From NCBI GenBank assembly GCA_928212115.1, contig CAKMRJ010000001.1, positions 185,625,771-185,689,770 of the forward strand: a DNA stretch of 64,000 bases, read 5' to 3'. Position 1 is the first letter of the stretch, and every line of letters begins with the position of its first letter. Origin of the DNA: Lactuca virosa. Its lineage: Eukaryota; Streptophyta; Magnoliopsida; Asterales; Asteraceae. Position numbers and translations under genes: made by a program. Of this stretch, positions 20,941 through 33,283 are shown in pieces. The notes under the pieces are model-generated. The model worked only from the letters and a program-made list of their open reading frames with translations, searched no databases and was not told the origin of the DNA.

Positions 20941-23300
20941 CCATTGAATATGAATAAATCCCTATTATTTAATCACTATAAGAATTACGAATTTATTCAT
21001 TGTCTAATGTTTCAAGTAATCAACAAACCACTTGAATTAAATAACATCAGTCATGCCATGTTATGAACATGCATACTATGTTTCTCGAAGGTCCTTCCTT
21101 TATGATGCTCATTTCATAATTCAAAATTCTTATTACTATCCAAGATGTAGTGTAATTTCATATTTATATGTGTTGACCTTCTATGATGTCAAGGTTCTAA
21201 GGTCACAAAGACTGTGCCTTTGATATTATAGAATGTTCCACTAGAACTTGTTACTCAGAACAATTCCATGGTTATGAAGTCTCAAATTTAAGGTACACTC
21301 CTTGAACACTTTACTTACATTAAAGCTTCCAACTCACATGTATATTTAACAAGTATCTACCATTATGGAAACATTTCCATCTTTCCATATGACCATTAAT
21401 TCTGAACAAGAATCATCTCAATCTAGAATGCGTCACTATGGTCCATCCTAACAATATCATCCTCTCAACTGTCCACACGCAACCAGTCTTCGGTAAATCT
21501 TAGAATGTTCATGAAAATTGTTTAAAAACTTTAGTCACATGAAATTCTAATCCTTTTCACACAATTCTAAAGGAATTTTAAAAATTATAATAATATAATA
21601 TTATATCATATGTAATCGATCCTATATCTGAAGTATATGGGACTCGATTCATTATGTCCTTCATACGGATTTGATATCTGTTCAATCTCTTACTATAATA
21701 TTTCTAACATGGAATCTTCTATGTTGAACAATTTCAACATGATATTCATATATGGTTTTTACTAAGTTCTATTAAACTATACAATCTAAAACATTAGATT
21801 CTAAATGAAGTATGAGTACCCTCTCCCTTCGGTCCACTATAGAGAAATAATTCCTGAACTTTGTAATTTGCAAACTAGAAACATTGTTCCCTATGAACAA
21901 TATTGTCAACATGCAATGACAGCATAACAATTATGCTCCCACTAGCTTTGACATGTACCCGGAAATCAACTGGACTTTTAGAAATCAATAACCTTCGACT
22001 TTCTTAAGGAAGTGCAGATTTCTGATACGCATCTCTAATTAGACTTCTTAAGCTTATACACCTTAGTTAGATAGTATATGTGTGTGTTTAACCCCTTTCA
22101 AAACTTATAGATATATGTATTGAAAGTTCAAACATTTCCTTGCCATTCCTCATAATTCGAAATATAATGATGGATGTTGTAATCATATTGTGAATTTGAG
22201 AGTGCAACCAACACAACCAATATCCATAATGATCTTTATCAGATCTTTAAAATCCATCTTCGAAAGTGTTTTCTCATAACCATATTCGTGAACTAGAGAG
22301 AAACCTTATGCCACTTAGATTTCAAGTTGCATATGTTCCCATTCATGTGAATTTATCATTTCAACCTACAATCAAAAGACGAGGTTTAAGACAAACCAAA
22401 ATCAAACTCAGTTTTCCTTTATGGACTGAGCTTCGATATTCTAAATTTCTTTTTGCTAGAAAAAGGGCCTACTAGTGTTTCCATGCTGTTAGTAGCTCAT
22501 CCATATTGATCAGTATACATTCACTTACCAACACCGTTTACTTTTGCATTTAAATGAAAAACATGGAAATCAAGAACATTGCCAACTCAACTGGAAGTGC
22601 ATGAAAATAAGAATGTGCCAATTAATCACAACATGTTTTCAACCTCAGGTTGTGTGCTAGTGATAATTAAGAGGATACTTTTCGGTTGAATCTTGCAACT
22701 CTCAAGATCAATATAAATCACACTGACTTCTTGACATATGAGTTTTCTTTCATGGAATATTCCTTGTCGAGCTAAAAAAATATTCAAAAGTTTGTGTAGA
22801 TTTCCGACATGAAAACACTTCATAGAATTCGTCTCGGTTTATCTTTTGTTTCTAGATTTACGAAAACATCACAATTCCAATTCTAAATGTGTTAGAGTAA
22901 GAAAACATTATTACTCCACATATCACAAGGTGTTATCAATATTCTTAGTTTGAAATAAGTTTTAATATATGATTCATCGCTACTAGAGCATGGCTCTAAA
23001 ACTTGATTGGACCAAAGTATGACTTATCTATAATCGAACCATTTCCAACAATGTTCGATTTCTGTTCTTAGTCATACAATTGCACTAAGATGTTCTTTGA
23101 GGATTAAATATGATGAAATTCCATAATTACCAATATGATCATAAAACATGATACTAAAGTACTCTCCTTTCTTTTCAGATTGGAGTATCTTTTATCTTTA
23201 TGCCTAATTGATTCTTCTTTTTTCTCTGCTACTCTTTGAACTTTTCAAAAGCATCTGAATTCTGCTTAATCTTATAAACAAAATCATATTTACTAAAGCA
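20941..23300 (-). pseudogene. Decayed pol of minus-strand Copia
   Basis: No reading frame longer than about 70 codons survives. Placement between the integrase relic and the post-pol region implies it once encoded the integrase C-terminus, RT and RNase H. I could not read convincing catalytic motifs. AT-rich and saturated with stops. Confidence 0.5.
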
Positions 23301-23540
23301 TCAGTAATTCATGACGAATAGAGTCATCGTTCCTTGTGGTGGATCTGAAGATTCTATATCAAGATGTACTAGATCCAATAGTCCTTCACTTGTCTCATAT
23401 AAACATGTGAACAATGAATCAGTCATAATTTTCCAATGAACAAGATTCTCATGCATCATGCAATTTGAATTGCATGACCCCAAGTATCTGTCCAATTGAA
23501 ATTTGGTGATGAGATTTCTTTTCACTTGGTAAAATCTAAC
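23301..23540 (-). pseudogene. Integrase N-terminal relic of minus-strand Copia
   Basis: Minus-strand peptide contains DSLFTCLYETSEGLLDLVHL, matching the start of the Copia integrase domain; the related plus-strand element has CERGEGLLDLIHTDVWGPF at about 33430. The zinc-finger cysteines and catalytic core are lost. Confidence 0.7.
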
Positions 23541-24043
23541 GGTACCACAAGTGTAATATCATAAGAATTAAATCCGCACTTTATATTGCTATTATTAGAA
23601 ACAAGATCAACACACTTATTAATGCCATTACAAGGAAAAATAAACAAGGAAACTTCATAAATCAAAACTTCATTTATGGCTAAAAATCAAATTGGAACTT
23701 GTCCTTAGAATGCATAAGTTGAAAATCTATATTTCTAGACATCTTTGAAGAGTAATAGAAATATATTAAAATGATCCTAACTTCCTAATAGTAGCTCTAA
23801 ATTCTGACCATCGAACCATGTGTCCAAAGTCCATTTCTTACGATCAGATTTAGCTTACTTTCTTTAAGCATCCTTCTTTCCTCTAGATCCTACAATATCA
23901 TCAAATTTTGATTATCATATTATGTATTAGGAGTCTAAGAATAGGAACTTATGGAGTTAGATAACGGATGTACCTGAAGTAGAGTCAGACGAATTGAATT
24001 TACCATCTTCAAGATCCTTCAGGTATTTTGGGTAGCTTCGTTT

Positions 24044-24800
24044 CTAATGTCCCTTCAATTGGTAGTAGAAACAAATGGACTCATTGGGGTTAACATTGGG
24101 AGCAATCTTAGAACGAGCCTTTCTCTTTACCATACAATTAAACGGGTTGAACTTGGCCGATCCCTTTCGATTGGGAAGAGAAAACCTTTCTAGATCACCA
24201 ATGTTACCATTGTCAATGTCCATGGAGTTCTTGGAATTTGACCTCTTAAGCATTTTTTATTCAGTTGGTTCATAAGCATTTCTGCTTCATCAACAATCAA
24301 CATATGGGTTAGATCAATAAGGGTCACGTCGAGGTTCCACATACGAAAGTTCTCAACGAACTGACCATATGACTTTAGAAGCGACAGAAGAACCAAATAA
24401 ACGGCTTGCTCTTTTGGGAATACGACACCCATTGTTTACAACTTGTCAATGTACAATTTCATTTTCAGAATATGCGCACACACAAAATTTCCATCTTGAT
24501 GTTTACATGACAATAAGGCTTGATTAGTTTCATATCTTTCAACTTGAGGAAAACGTGGAATTAGGAGGGTCACTGGAGGAGGAGGAGGAAGATTTGAAGA
24601 AAGACGGTATCCATATCCAACATGTCCTAAGGAAAGGAAGACAATTTCACCTTGACTTGAATGTGGAAGACCATCTCCAGATGATTGAGGAAAACCATTT
24701 ACATAAGAACGAGGAAGACCATTTTTATCTTCATAAGACATATAAAGTGGTAAAGGAGAAAATTCAAGTTAGTTGATTTTAATCCTTAATTATTAACCCA
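24044..24800 (-). pseudogene. gag relic of minus-strand Copia
   Basis: Three minus-strand fragments in different frames follow Copia gag order: KHQDGNFVCAHILKMKLYID (about 24500-24430), GVVFPKEQAVYLVLLSLLKS and TLIDLTHML (24430-24300), and CFYYQLKGH (24070-24044), a zinc knuckle with one cysteine lost. The encoded protein was the capsid/nucleocapsid of the particle. Multiple frameshifts make it non-functional. Confidence 0.75.
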
Positions 24801-25494
24801 AATTTAAATTAAGGCTAGGATCTATATTTTCATTTCATAATATGAAGAAGGATGTCGTAGTTATATCATGAAACTATTTTAGGTAGGTAGAAACATTTCA
24901 CTAATTTCAATCACATGAAACTCCTAGTTATTTTGAGATTTTCATTGAAACATCAATGACATGTTTAATCTTGCATTATGCTCTTACCAATTATGATTAG
25001 GATGCCGAGGATCACAATTAAGATGTGAATAAGCGTACACACCCCCTCAAACATCCCGATCGATTTATAATTCTCGTTTATGTTTCGGTTAACCACATGC
25101 GCTCCATCAAAAATTATAAACACGATTTGTTTCATCATTTCATCTTTATAGTCCCACCATAGTGTTTCGGTTAACATCACTCCACTAACGACTCCTAAAG
25201 AAATGATGTGTGTTTTCATGGACTAGCATACAATTTCACATTTTCCAAAAGTAACTAGAGTGAGATTTTAAAAGAACGTTCTAGTACTTTATAGATGATT
25301 CTTTTAATCTTTTATGTCCTATCAAACCCGTTCGGCTAACAACCATCTACCACGCAAAGACGCGGTGGGAGAAAAGGACATCCATTTAATGGTCATTTTA
25401 TAGGTCGTTTCCTTATACCCCTCTTATAGCATGACTTTGTGAATGAGGCCTACTATTGATTTGAGTGAATTTTCTTATACATATAGTATTAAAC

Positions 25495-25540
<46 letters not shown>

Positions 25541-25797
25541 GTATTTTAAAACATTTAAAAACATAAGGTTTAAAAATTAATTATCTGAATTAAACATTTA
25601 GTTAATTAATTTTAAACCAAATATGATTTAATTTTTTCCTTTAATTAAACTATAATTAAATTAATTAAATCACTTAGGAATTAAATAATTATCTTAAATT
25701 ATACTTTTAATTAAATATTTCAAATATAATCATAATTCTTCCAATTTTCTAAAATTAGGGTTAGCGTCATCTTATGCACAATCAAGTGTCAAACCAA
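24801..25797 (-). other. Leader of minus-strand Copia
   Basis: Non-coding 5' leader. It shares with the plus-strand Copia leader a conserved block (25310-25470 versus 31145-31300, including GTTAGCCGAACGGGT in sense), a doublet of GGAGCG-GGTTAACC motifs (25085-25190) and a (TA)n tract at the same relative place (25497-25536). Confidence 0.7.
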
Positions 25798-25810
25798 GGC
25801 TCTGATACCA
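25798..25810 (-). other. Primer binding site of minus-strand Copia
   Basis: GGCTCTGATACCA on the plus strand is the exact reverse of TGGTATCAGAGCC, one base from the LTR. Confidence 0.9.
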
Positions 25811-25811
25811 C

Positions 25812-26784
25812 TGATGGGTTTTATAGGTTATAAAATTACATGTACATGCGGAAGAACACTTAACACTTAAGGGCACATGCAACCTATAAGGATATGTATC
25901 TTCACATTTGAAAGTAACATACTGTGAATATCAAGAACCCCAAAAGAACCCTACAATAATCGATATCAGTAGATATAGGGTTACATAACTTTGAATTGTT
26001 GTAGTAAATAATTCTTTGAATCCCTTCCTTTGTAGACCTTAGAGAGCAAGCACCAAAATTATGATGCCTCTAATAGATCACACCAAAAACCCTAGAAACC
26101 CTAGAATGAAGAGGAGAGAGGTAAAATTTTTCTTTCATATGCTTCTAGGAAAGAGTATTCATGAAAATAATGAGCCAAGAGGACCTTTTTATAGTTTAGG
26201 TAACTTGCAGACAAAATCAGATTTGAATTAATTATATAATAGATTTAATCCCAGTTCAAATCTTTTCCTTATCTACAACCAGAAGGCTTCTAGAAACCCT
26301 AGGAAACCCTCCAAAACCGTCCATACCATGGAGGGTTCTAGAATTGCTTCTTTTTTCAACTATTGAACAATTACAATTCATCCATTGCACCTTTAATCAA
26401 TTCAAAATAATCCTAAATTAATTCTACAATAATTTTAACTAATAATTAATTACTTCTCATTGTTTTCATATTAATTTATTATCATATAATTTAACAAATC
26501 AATTATTTAACTATTGATCTCATATTAATTTATTGATCACATAATAAATTAACACACCGATTATCTATTTCCAATTAATATATTAATCATATAATATATT
26601 GACAAATCATTTCCTCATAATTTTCAGTTAGTTTATTAATCATATAATAATCTAATAAATTATCATTCTCTTCTAATATCATTTCTAGCTATTTCTAGTT
26701 ATGTGGGAAACCCAAAAAAAGAGTTTCCTTCCAATTACAAGTATATACCAATTTAGTTATGAGCTTAGACACCTTCATCCAACA
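25812..26784 (-). repeat. 5' LTR of minus-strand Copia (973 bp)
   Basis: Starts (plus strand) TGATGGGTTTT and ends CTTCATCCAACA, the reverse of an LTR with TGTTGGAT and CCCATCA ends. This uninterrupted copy shows the empty target site of the Gypsy element (near 26205). Confidence 0.88.
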
Positions 26785-29703
26785 ATCATATCATTACCCC
26801 ATAAGGTTTTCGGTAGTTTCGTAACAAAGTCCATCATGATCTTATCCCATTCCCACTTGGAAATATTCGACTGCTTTAACTCTCTGTAGCGTTGACCCGA
26901 GCACCTGTCGCACACTCCAAAACATATTTTTCTATCTCCCTCTTCATACCCGAGTACTAATAATTGGTTTTTAGGTCTCGATACATCTTTTTTGTACCTC
27001 GGTGGATTGAATATTTCGATCTATGCATGTCTCACAACAATGAGTGACGAACACCTCCCACCTTAGGGACCCATAGCCGCTCCTGAAAGGTCCTAAGTCC
27101 TCAACTGTCGTCCATAAAGAGTGTTTGTTGCTTAAGTGACGTCGTCTTCTGTCAAACCCTTAACATGTGCAACCCGAATCTGCTCAAATATACCCAAAAC
27201 TACAACCTAACCCGTTGACTTCATATGGTATGAAACCCGCAGCTCATTACAACTCAGAGCATCAGCTACCACATTTTCTTTCCTAAGGTGGTAAATTATA
27301 TATCAATCATAATCTGCAAGAAACTTGACCCGTCGTCGTTGCGTCATATTTAACTCTTTTTGACTCTAAATGTTTTGGAAGCTCTTATGATCGGTATACA
27401 ATGTGCACTTCATCCCATACAAGTAATGTCGCTATAACTTGAGTGTAAATACGACAACTGTCAACTCCAAATCATGTTCCGAATAATTCAGCATGGCCCT
27501 ATTTAGTGTCGGGAAATATAAGTGACAACCTTACCGTGCTGAATTAGTACACAACCCAACCTTGAGTAGGATGCGGTGCTATACCCCCACGAAGTACTCA
27601 TTCCTATCGGTAAGAAAAAACATAGGTGTCTCGCACAAAAGCTTCTCCAACGTCTGTAGTGCCTCCTGTCTTATCAGTCTAAACAAACAAATTTTCCTTT
27701 TTCGTCAACTTGGTTAGTAGACCCTCAATATTAGAAAAATCTTTGATGAATCTCAGATAATATCATGCCAAGCCCATGAAATTGTGTATGTCAATAGGAG
27801 TCTTCAGCATCAGCTACTCCCTGACCTCTACTTTCTTGTCCGGATCCACTTTAATCCCATCTTCCCCAACAATATGACGAAGAAACTGGACCTCCCTCAA
27901 TCAGAATTCATACTTGGAGAACTTTACATAAAGTTTCTATTTTCCATACGTTTCCAATACCTCCTTCAAATGCCTCCAATGATCTTTGGCACTCCGAGAA
28001 TACACCAATATATTATCCATGGCGACTATAACCGATTTGTCCAAAAATAGACGACATACCCGATTCGTCAGGTCCATAAAGACTGCAGGAGCATTCGTTA
28101 AACCGAATGGTATCACCAGAAACTCATAATGCCCATACCGTGTTTTGAAAGATGGTTTATGAACATCCCACTCACAGACCTGCACCTGATGATAACCAAA
28201 ATGTAAATCTATCTTCAAGAAGTGACTAGATCCCTACAATTGATCAAATCAATCCTTGTGAGTAGGTACTATCTTCTTACTCACTTTATTTAACACTCTA
28301 TAGCCAATACACAACCACATAAAACCATCCTTTTTCTTCACGAAGAGGATCAGTTCTCCTCAATGTGAGGAACCGGGTCTAATGAAACCCTGCTCTAATA
28401 ACTCCAGTAGATGAGACCATATTTCCTTAATCTCTAAAGGAGCTAACTGATATGGCGTCTTAGCTATAGGAGCCACACAAGGAAGGAGTTCAATCTGGAA
28501 CTTTACCTCCTGTGGTGGTTGTAAACCATGCAACTCATCAGGGAACACATCACTAAACTACCTAACCACCTCCAGGTCGGCAAGATCCACTATCTTTCTT
28601 GTGTTCTCCATCGCATTGTCCAAAAAAACCTCACATCCCCTCGCTAGACACTTACATGCATGCATCATAGAAATAATCAGAATAGACCCCATACATTTTT
28701 TCCCACAAGCAATAATACAACCTCCATCAGCTAGCGGAATACTGATGCACTTTTCATAGCACAAGATCTCAGTCTGATTGGTAGGCTGCCAATCTATACC
28801 AAGGATAAAATTAAAGGACTTGTTCCCGATCATAATCAAGGTCAGAGGAAGGTGTGACCAGAGATTACGATTGAACACCCATCAAAAATCTCCTTCACAA
28901 TAATAGAATTCCCTATAGTTATCTCAATGTCTAACATATGACAAAACTAACTACGAGGTATCACAAACTGAGAACAAAATATATGGGATACAAAGGATGT
29001 ACTAGCACCAGCATCAAATAAAACCATAGTAGGAAAATCATTAACTAAAAAGGTTCGAATAATCACCTCATCTTCACATCTGGCCTCTTTTACTGTCATA
29101 TGGAAAGCTCGAGCTGGCGCTTTATCTGCTTCTACCTTCGGATTAGGACATTGCTTGCTCGTTTGTCCCGTCTTCCTGAAATTATAATAGTTAGGCTCGG
29201 TACCCTTACAATCTACTGCTTTATGGCCCAATTTTCCATATCTCCTATAACTAATGGTACTGCTGCTTCATTGACCCTTGTGGGAAGAATGACATTTCCC
29301 ATATAAACTCAGCTTATCGTTCTCCTTTCAAGAAAAGTTCTTTTTTTGGAAGAATCTAATGAAACCTTCCACTTCCTTTTCTCCCCGTGTTTTGTAGTAG
29401 CATGCCCTGGTGTAGAAACATCATCATCCACCCTAAGAGCCTCGCCCGTAGCAGCCTGGAGTACATAAGTGATCATGTACTTTCTGACTAAAAAACTCTG
29501 ATGTCATTGCAAGCCGTGCAACCTTAGTGATAACCAGATTCATTGCATCCCACCAGTCAAGGGCATCACCCTCCAGCCTTAGAATTGCATAGTTGAACCT
29601 CCATGACTTTATAATATCACCCAAGCGGAAGCTCTAGTTCATCTTGCGCAACCATTGCATACATATTGTTGGTTCTGCTCCTCCTAGGAAGAAAGGGGAT
29701 TGC
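26785..29703 (-). pseudogene. Gypsy gag-pol relic: gag, protease, RT, RNase H, integrase start
   Basis: Minus strand, in order: gag fragment ALDWWDAMN (about 29570), zinc-knuckle/protease segment 29231-28947 with LFDAGASTSFVS (the usual Ser or Thr after Asp is Ala), RT entry DELHGLQPP (28548), RT core 28218-27937 with DLHFGYHQVQV, YGHYEFLVIPFGLTNAPAVF and AMDNILVYS in place of the catalytic xxDDxL (second Asp is Asn). RNase H/connection follows with TDHKS, QKELNMTQRRR and ADAL (27400-27240), then the integrase segment with WEWDKIMMDFVTKLP ending at 26785. Numerous stops and frameshifts. Both catalytic changes independently predict loss of activity. Confidence 0.85.
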
Positions 29704-30492
29704 TGTTGGATTAGGTGTCTATGCCCATAACTATATTTGGTATTTACTTGACCCGGTTGTAGCATGGTCCTTTTGGGCTGCCTTCACCAGAGCAACTTGA
29801 CTGTATGAATAATGGAGAAAAAGAGGTTATTATGGTTTATTAATATATTATATGAATAATATATTAAAGGAGAAATCATATTGGTTAATTAATATCGGTC
29901 AAGAATTAGTTAAGAGTTAATTTTGTGGTAAAAAGATATTAATTGAACCTAGGGGACTGGAATTGAAATTATAAGATAATTGGATTTTGGGTTGTAGATC
30001 CCTTAGAAAGAGGTGGACGAAATCAAGAGGGAAGCCCACATTGAATTCGTCCAAGCCTTGTTTCTGGAAGGTTCATGTGGACTGCTTAAGGCCTAAGCAA
30101 TCCAATTAGGGTTTTGACTGAAACCCTAGCAGCTTACCTATATAAAGGACCCTAGGCTTCACAATTTCGGCTACCACTTGAACCCTAGAGATCCAAGAGC
30201 CAATTTTGAGCCTCCTTCCCATCTCTCTAAGACCATCCAACTTGCTTTGGTGTTTGTGATTCATTAGAGGCATCACATTTGAGGTGTTAGGTTCTCAAAG
30301 CTCAAGATCTTCAAGCTACGATTGAAAGGTAATTTCCTAACCTTGGTATAGTTATGATTTTCGATTTTTGTATGCTAGAATTAGGGTTTATAAGCTTTGG
30401 ATGATTTGCATGTACAATTAGAGAAACCTAGATCCAAAGCTTTAGGGTTTGCATGTGCACCATAGGATTGATGTAATGCTCAAAACCCATCA
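29704..30492 (+). repeat. 5' LTR of plus-strand Copia (789 bp)
   Basis: TGTTGGATTA to CCCATCA. TATA box TATATAAAG at 30139-30147, preceded by GAAACCCTAG; transcription would start about 30170. Confidence 0.92.
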
Positions 30493-30493
30493 G

Positions 30494-31091
30494 TGGTATC
30501 AGAGCCTAGGCTGTTTTCTATTGTATTTGATGCCTTGTTTGATCATTCATTGCTTGAAAAATCAAAATTACTGCATTCTGACAGATGAACTCGTCGAGTC
30601 ACCTGATGAACTCGACGAGTCAGATGAACTCGACGAGTCCAGACAGTGACTCGGTGAGTCGGAGAGTCAGAGAGCAGATCTTTCGGGTTTTTGGCCTATT
30701 TTGGATTGGTATATTTACCAAAAATGTTTTTGAGAAATAAAATCAGATTTTTATTAAATTGATATGATTATCCTCATCCAAATAGAAGATAATTGTCAAT
30801 TAATTAGATAATTATTACCTTATATGATAACTTTAATTATTTGAATTATTTGATTGTATTATCTTGCCATGAAATTGAACTAGGTCAAATTTAGATAATC
30901 ACTAATTAATTGTTTAATTAAATTATTTGTAATTTGATCTAGAAAGTTTTGAAAAGTTTCAAAACTTGCCCTCAAGTTTTGGAATTTAAAATTTTTAATT
31001 AAAAGTTTAATTTTGAAACATTTAAATTCTAAACCCTAGAATTTTACAAGTTTAAAATTCAACCCTTATACTATTATAATATTATAAGATT

Positions 31092-31144
<53 letters not shown>

Positions 31145-31925
31145 ATTAAGCTAGTCTTACCGTTAGTAGGCTTCATTCACGAAGCCGATCTATAAGGGGG
31201 GTATAAGGTCGCTGCCTATAAAATGGCAGTTTAATGGGTGTCCACTCTCACCCACCGCTTCCTTGATTGGTGGAGGGTCGTTAGCCGAACGGGTAGGATA
31301 GGGCAATTAATTTCTCATTAAAAGTATAATGATTAATAAAGTAACTAAATGTTTTTTTTATAGAATTCCCAATCTTAGTTACTTTAGGAAAAATGTGAAA
31401 TGATGCTATTCCATGAAATTACACTTTGCACCCTGCCAAGTTGTTAGTGGAGCGTGCGTGGATAACCAGCACACTAATATGGACTAGCAATGGTGGAAAA
31501 GGGTGGCTCGATGTTTATCATAGATCAATGGAGCGTGTTTGGTTAACCGGTACATTTATTAGGTGGTAAATGATATCGAGAGTAAGTACATTTGCATGGT
31601 TATTTACACCTTGTTTGTGATCCTCGGTATCCCAGTCACAAACTTGAAGGGCATATCGAGATTTAAACATGTCATTGAAAAGTTCAATGAATCTCAAAAG
31701 AATCTAGGAGTTTCTGTTCATTTAAAACTTAAAATTTTTTCGTTTTTCATGGTGGAAATTAGTGAATCGTCATTCACTTACCTTCAAATTATTTACAGTT
31801 TGGATTACGACATCTCTCTTCTAAATTGTAAATAATTTTTTTTGGATCCTAGCCCTAATTTCTCATTTTGGGTGTTTAATTGGGGATTCTTATCTAATCT
31901 AAACTTTTTCTCTTTTCTATTTCAG
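30494..31925 (+). other. Primer site and long leader of plus-strand Copia
   Basis: Begins with TGGTATCAGAGCC. The 1.4 kb leader contains near-palindromes ACTCGACGAGT / ACTCGTCGAGT (30585-30675), a 46 bp (TA)n tract (31097-31142), a structured block also found in the minus-strand relative (31145-31300) and a doublet of GGAGCGTG...GGATAACC / GGTTAACC motifs (31447-31475 and 31530-31558). Reading frames here are short and not gene-like. Confidence 0.75.
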
Positions 31926-33278
31926 ATGTCTACTTCAAACAACAACAACGCTTCTGGCTCGACCCCTTCTGACTCATTCTCACTCATGAACTTGTGTGGG
32001 AGGGTGATCTTTTATGGGTCCAACTTCAATGATTGGATCCACAACATTCGAATGGTCACCCGTTACGAGGACAAGGAGTATGTTCTCGACAAGGAGCTGA
32101 AAGAAGTCAATGTCAACACTGCTACTCCCAAAGAGATTACTGTCTACGAGGCTCACGAGCGAGATGCTACGAAAGTTCATTGCATCATGCTCATGACAAT
32201 GACCGCTGAACTCCATAAGTCCTACGAGGACTACTACCCCTACGAGATGCATCAATATTTGATGGATAGGTCCCATCAAATCGCGAGGCAGGAAAGGTAT
32301 GCGATCATTGCTATAATGATCACTACCAAGATGAAGGATGGAGAGTCCATCACGGCCCACCTGCAGAAAATGCAGAGATATGTGAACCGCTTGTTGAAGT
32401 TAAATGTTAACTTCGATGAGGAGATGGTCATAGATATCATTCTACACTCGTTACCTCCTTGTTACAACCAGTTTTCTATGACCTATCACGTGAACAAGGA
32501 GGAGGTCACTCTAAGCAAGCTTCAAGGCCTGCTAAGGACTGCTGAGAGTAGTCTGAAAGAAAAATCCATTGCATCAACTCCTACTACCTCCCCCGTCTTG
32601 GATATTGGGCAAGGGATGGGTAAGAAGAGGAAGGATCCTTCTAAGAGCCACAAGGGAAAGTCCCACGATGGTACCTCTTCTAGTGGAACCAAGGTTGGTC
32701 CCGCTGCACCCTCCTCCAACCCGAAGGATGCAGAGTGCTACTACTGCCACGAGAAAGGGCATTAGAAACGAAGCTGCCTGAAGTACTTGCAAGATATCAA
32801 GGATCGGAAGATAAAGCCATCCTTCGTAGGTATTTATACTATTCATTCTAACAACTCATCACATGCTATGTCTTGGGTCCTCGATACAGGATGTGGTTTT
32901 CACATTTGTTCTGATTTACAGGGTCTAAGAAGTAGGGATGTGGAGCATGGGAAGATAAACTTGATCATGGGGAATAGGAAAGCATCGCCTGTCACCAAGA
33001 TTGGAGTTTACTCTTTAGTGCTTAGTAGTGGGTTAGGTTTAGATTTGAATAATTGCTGTTACTCGTCAGAAATTACACGAAACATTATTTCTTTTCATGG
33101 TTTGTATAAACAAGGTTTTATATTTTCTTTTGATAATGAAAAGGGTTCTATTAATGCTTTCTTTAATGGTTCTTTCTATTTTGAAGCATTGCCTTGTAAT
33201 GGTATATATGAAACTGTGATCGTTGTAGACAACTTAGGAAATGATGTGTTGCATATCAATTATTCCAATAGTACATAG
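31926..33278 (+). pseudogene. Copia gag and protease (broken)
   Basis: Start chosen at MSTSNNNNASG, after the leader. Gag (UBN2-type) contains WIHNIRMV, ESITAHLQKMQRYVNRL and SLPPCYNQF. The zinc knuckle CYYCHEKGH-stop-KRSC has a TAG (32763-32765) where tryptophan is normal. The same frame continues into an aspartic protease with WVLDTGCGFHIC about 32876-32910 and ends at TAG 33276-33278. A frame change follows before integrase. Gag forms the virus-like particle; the protease matures the polyprotein. Confidence 0.88.
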
Positions 33279-33283
33279 CATGC

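Larger units (their letters stand above)
8885..26784 (-). mobile_element. Degenerate minus-strand Copia element, three times interrupted
   Basis: On the minus strand, 5' LTR 25812-26784, primer site 25798-25810, a long leader, gag relic, integrase relic, decayed pol, polypurine tract about 17964-17976 and a 3' LTR in two pieces (17383-17962 and 8885-9157). The 3' LTR is split by a Gypsy element and its far end is cut by the SIRE-like element. A solo LTR occupies 18723-20935. Family identity comes from close resemblance of leader, LTR ends (TGTTGGATTA, CCCATCA) and post-pol region to the plus-strand Copia element at 29704-37573. It sits inside the integrase of the framework Gypsy element. Confidence 0.85.

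Noticed and set aside
31563..31835. A 90-codon frame ahead of Copia gag
   Set aside because: Sits in the RNA leader, overlaps the conserved non-coding doublet, and the related element has no matching frame.
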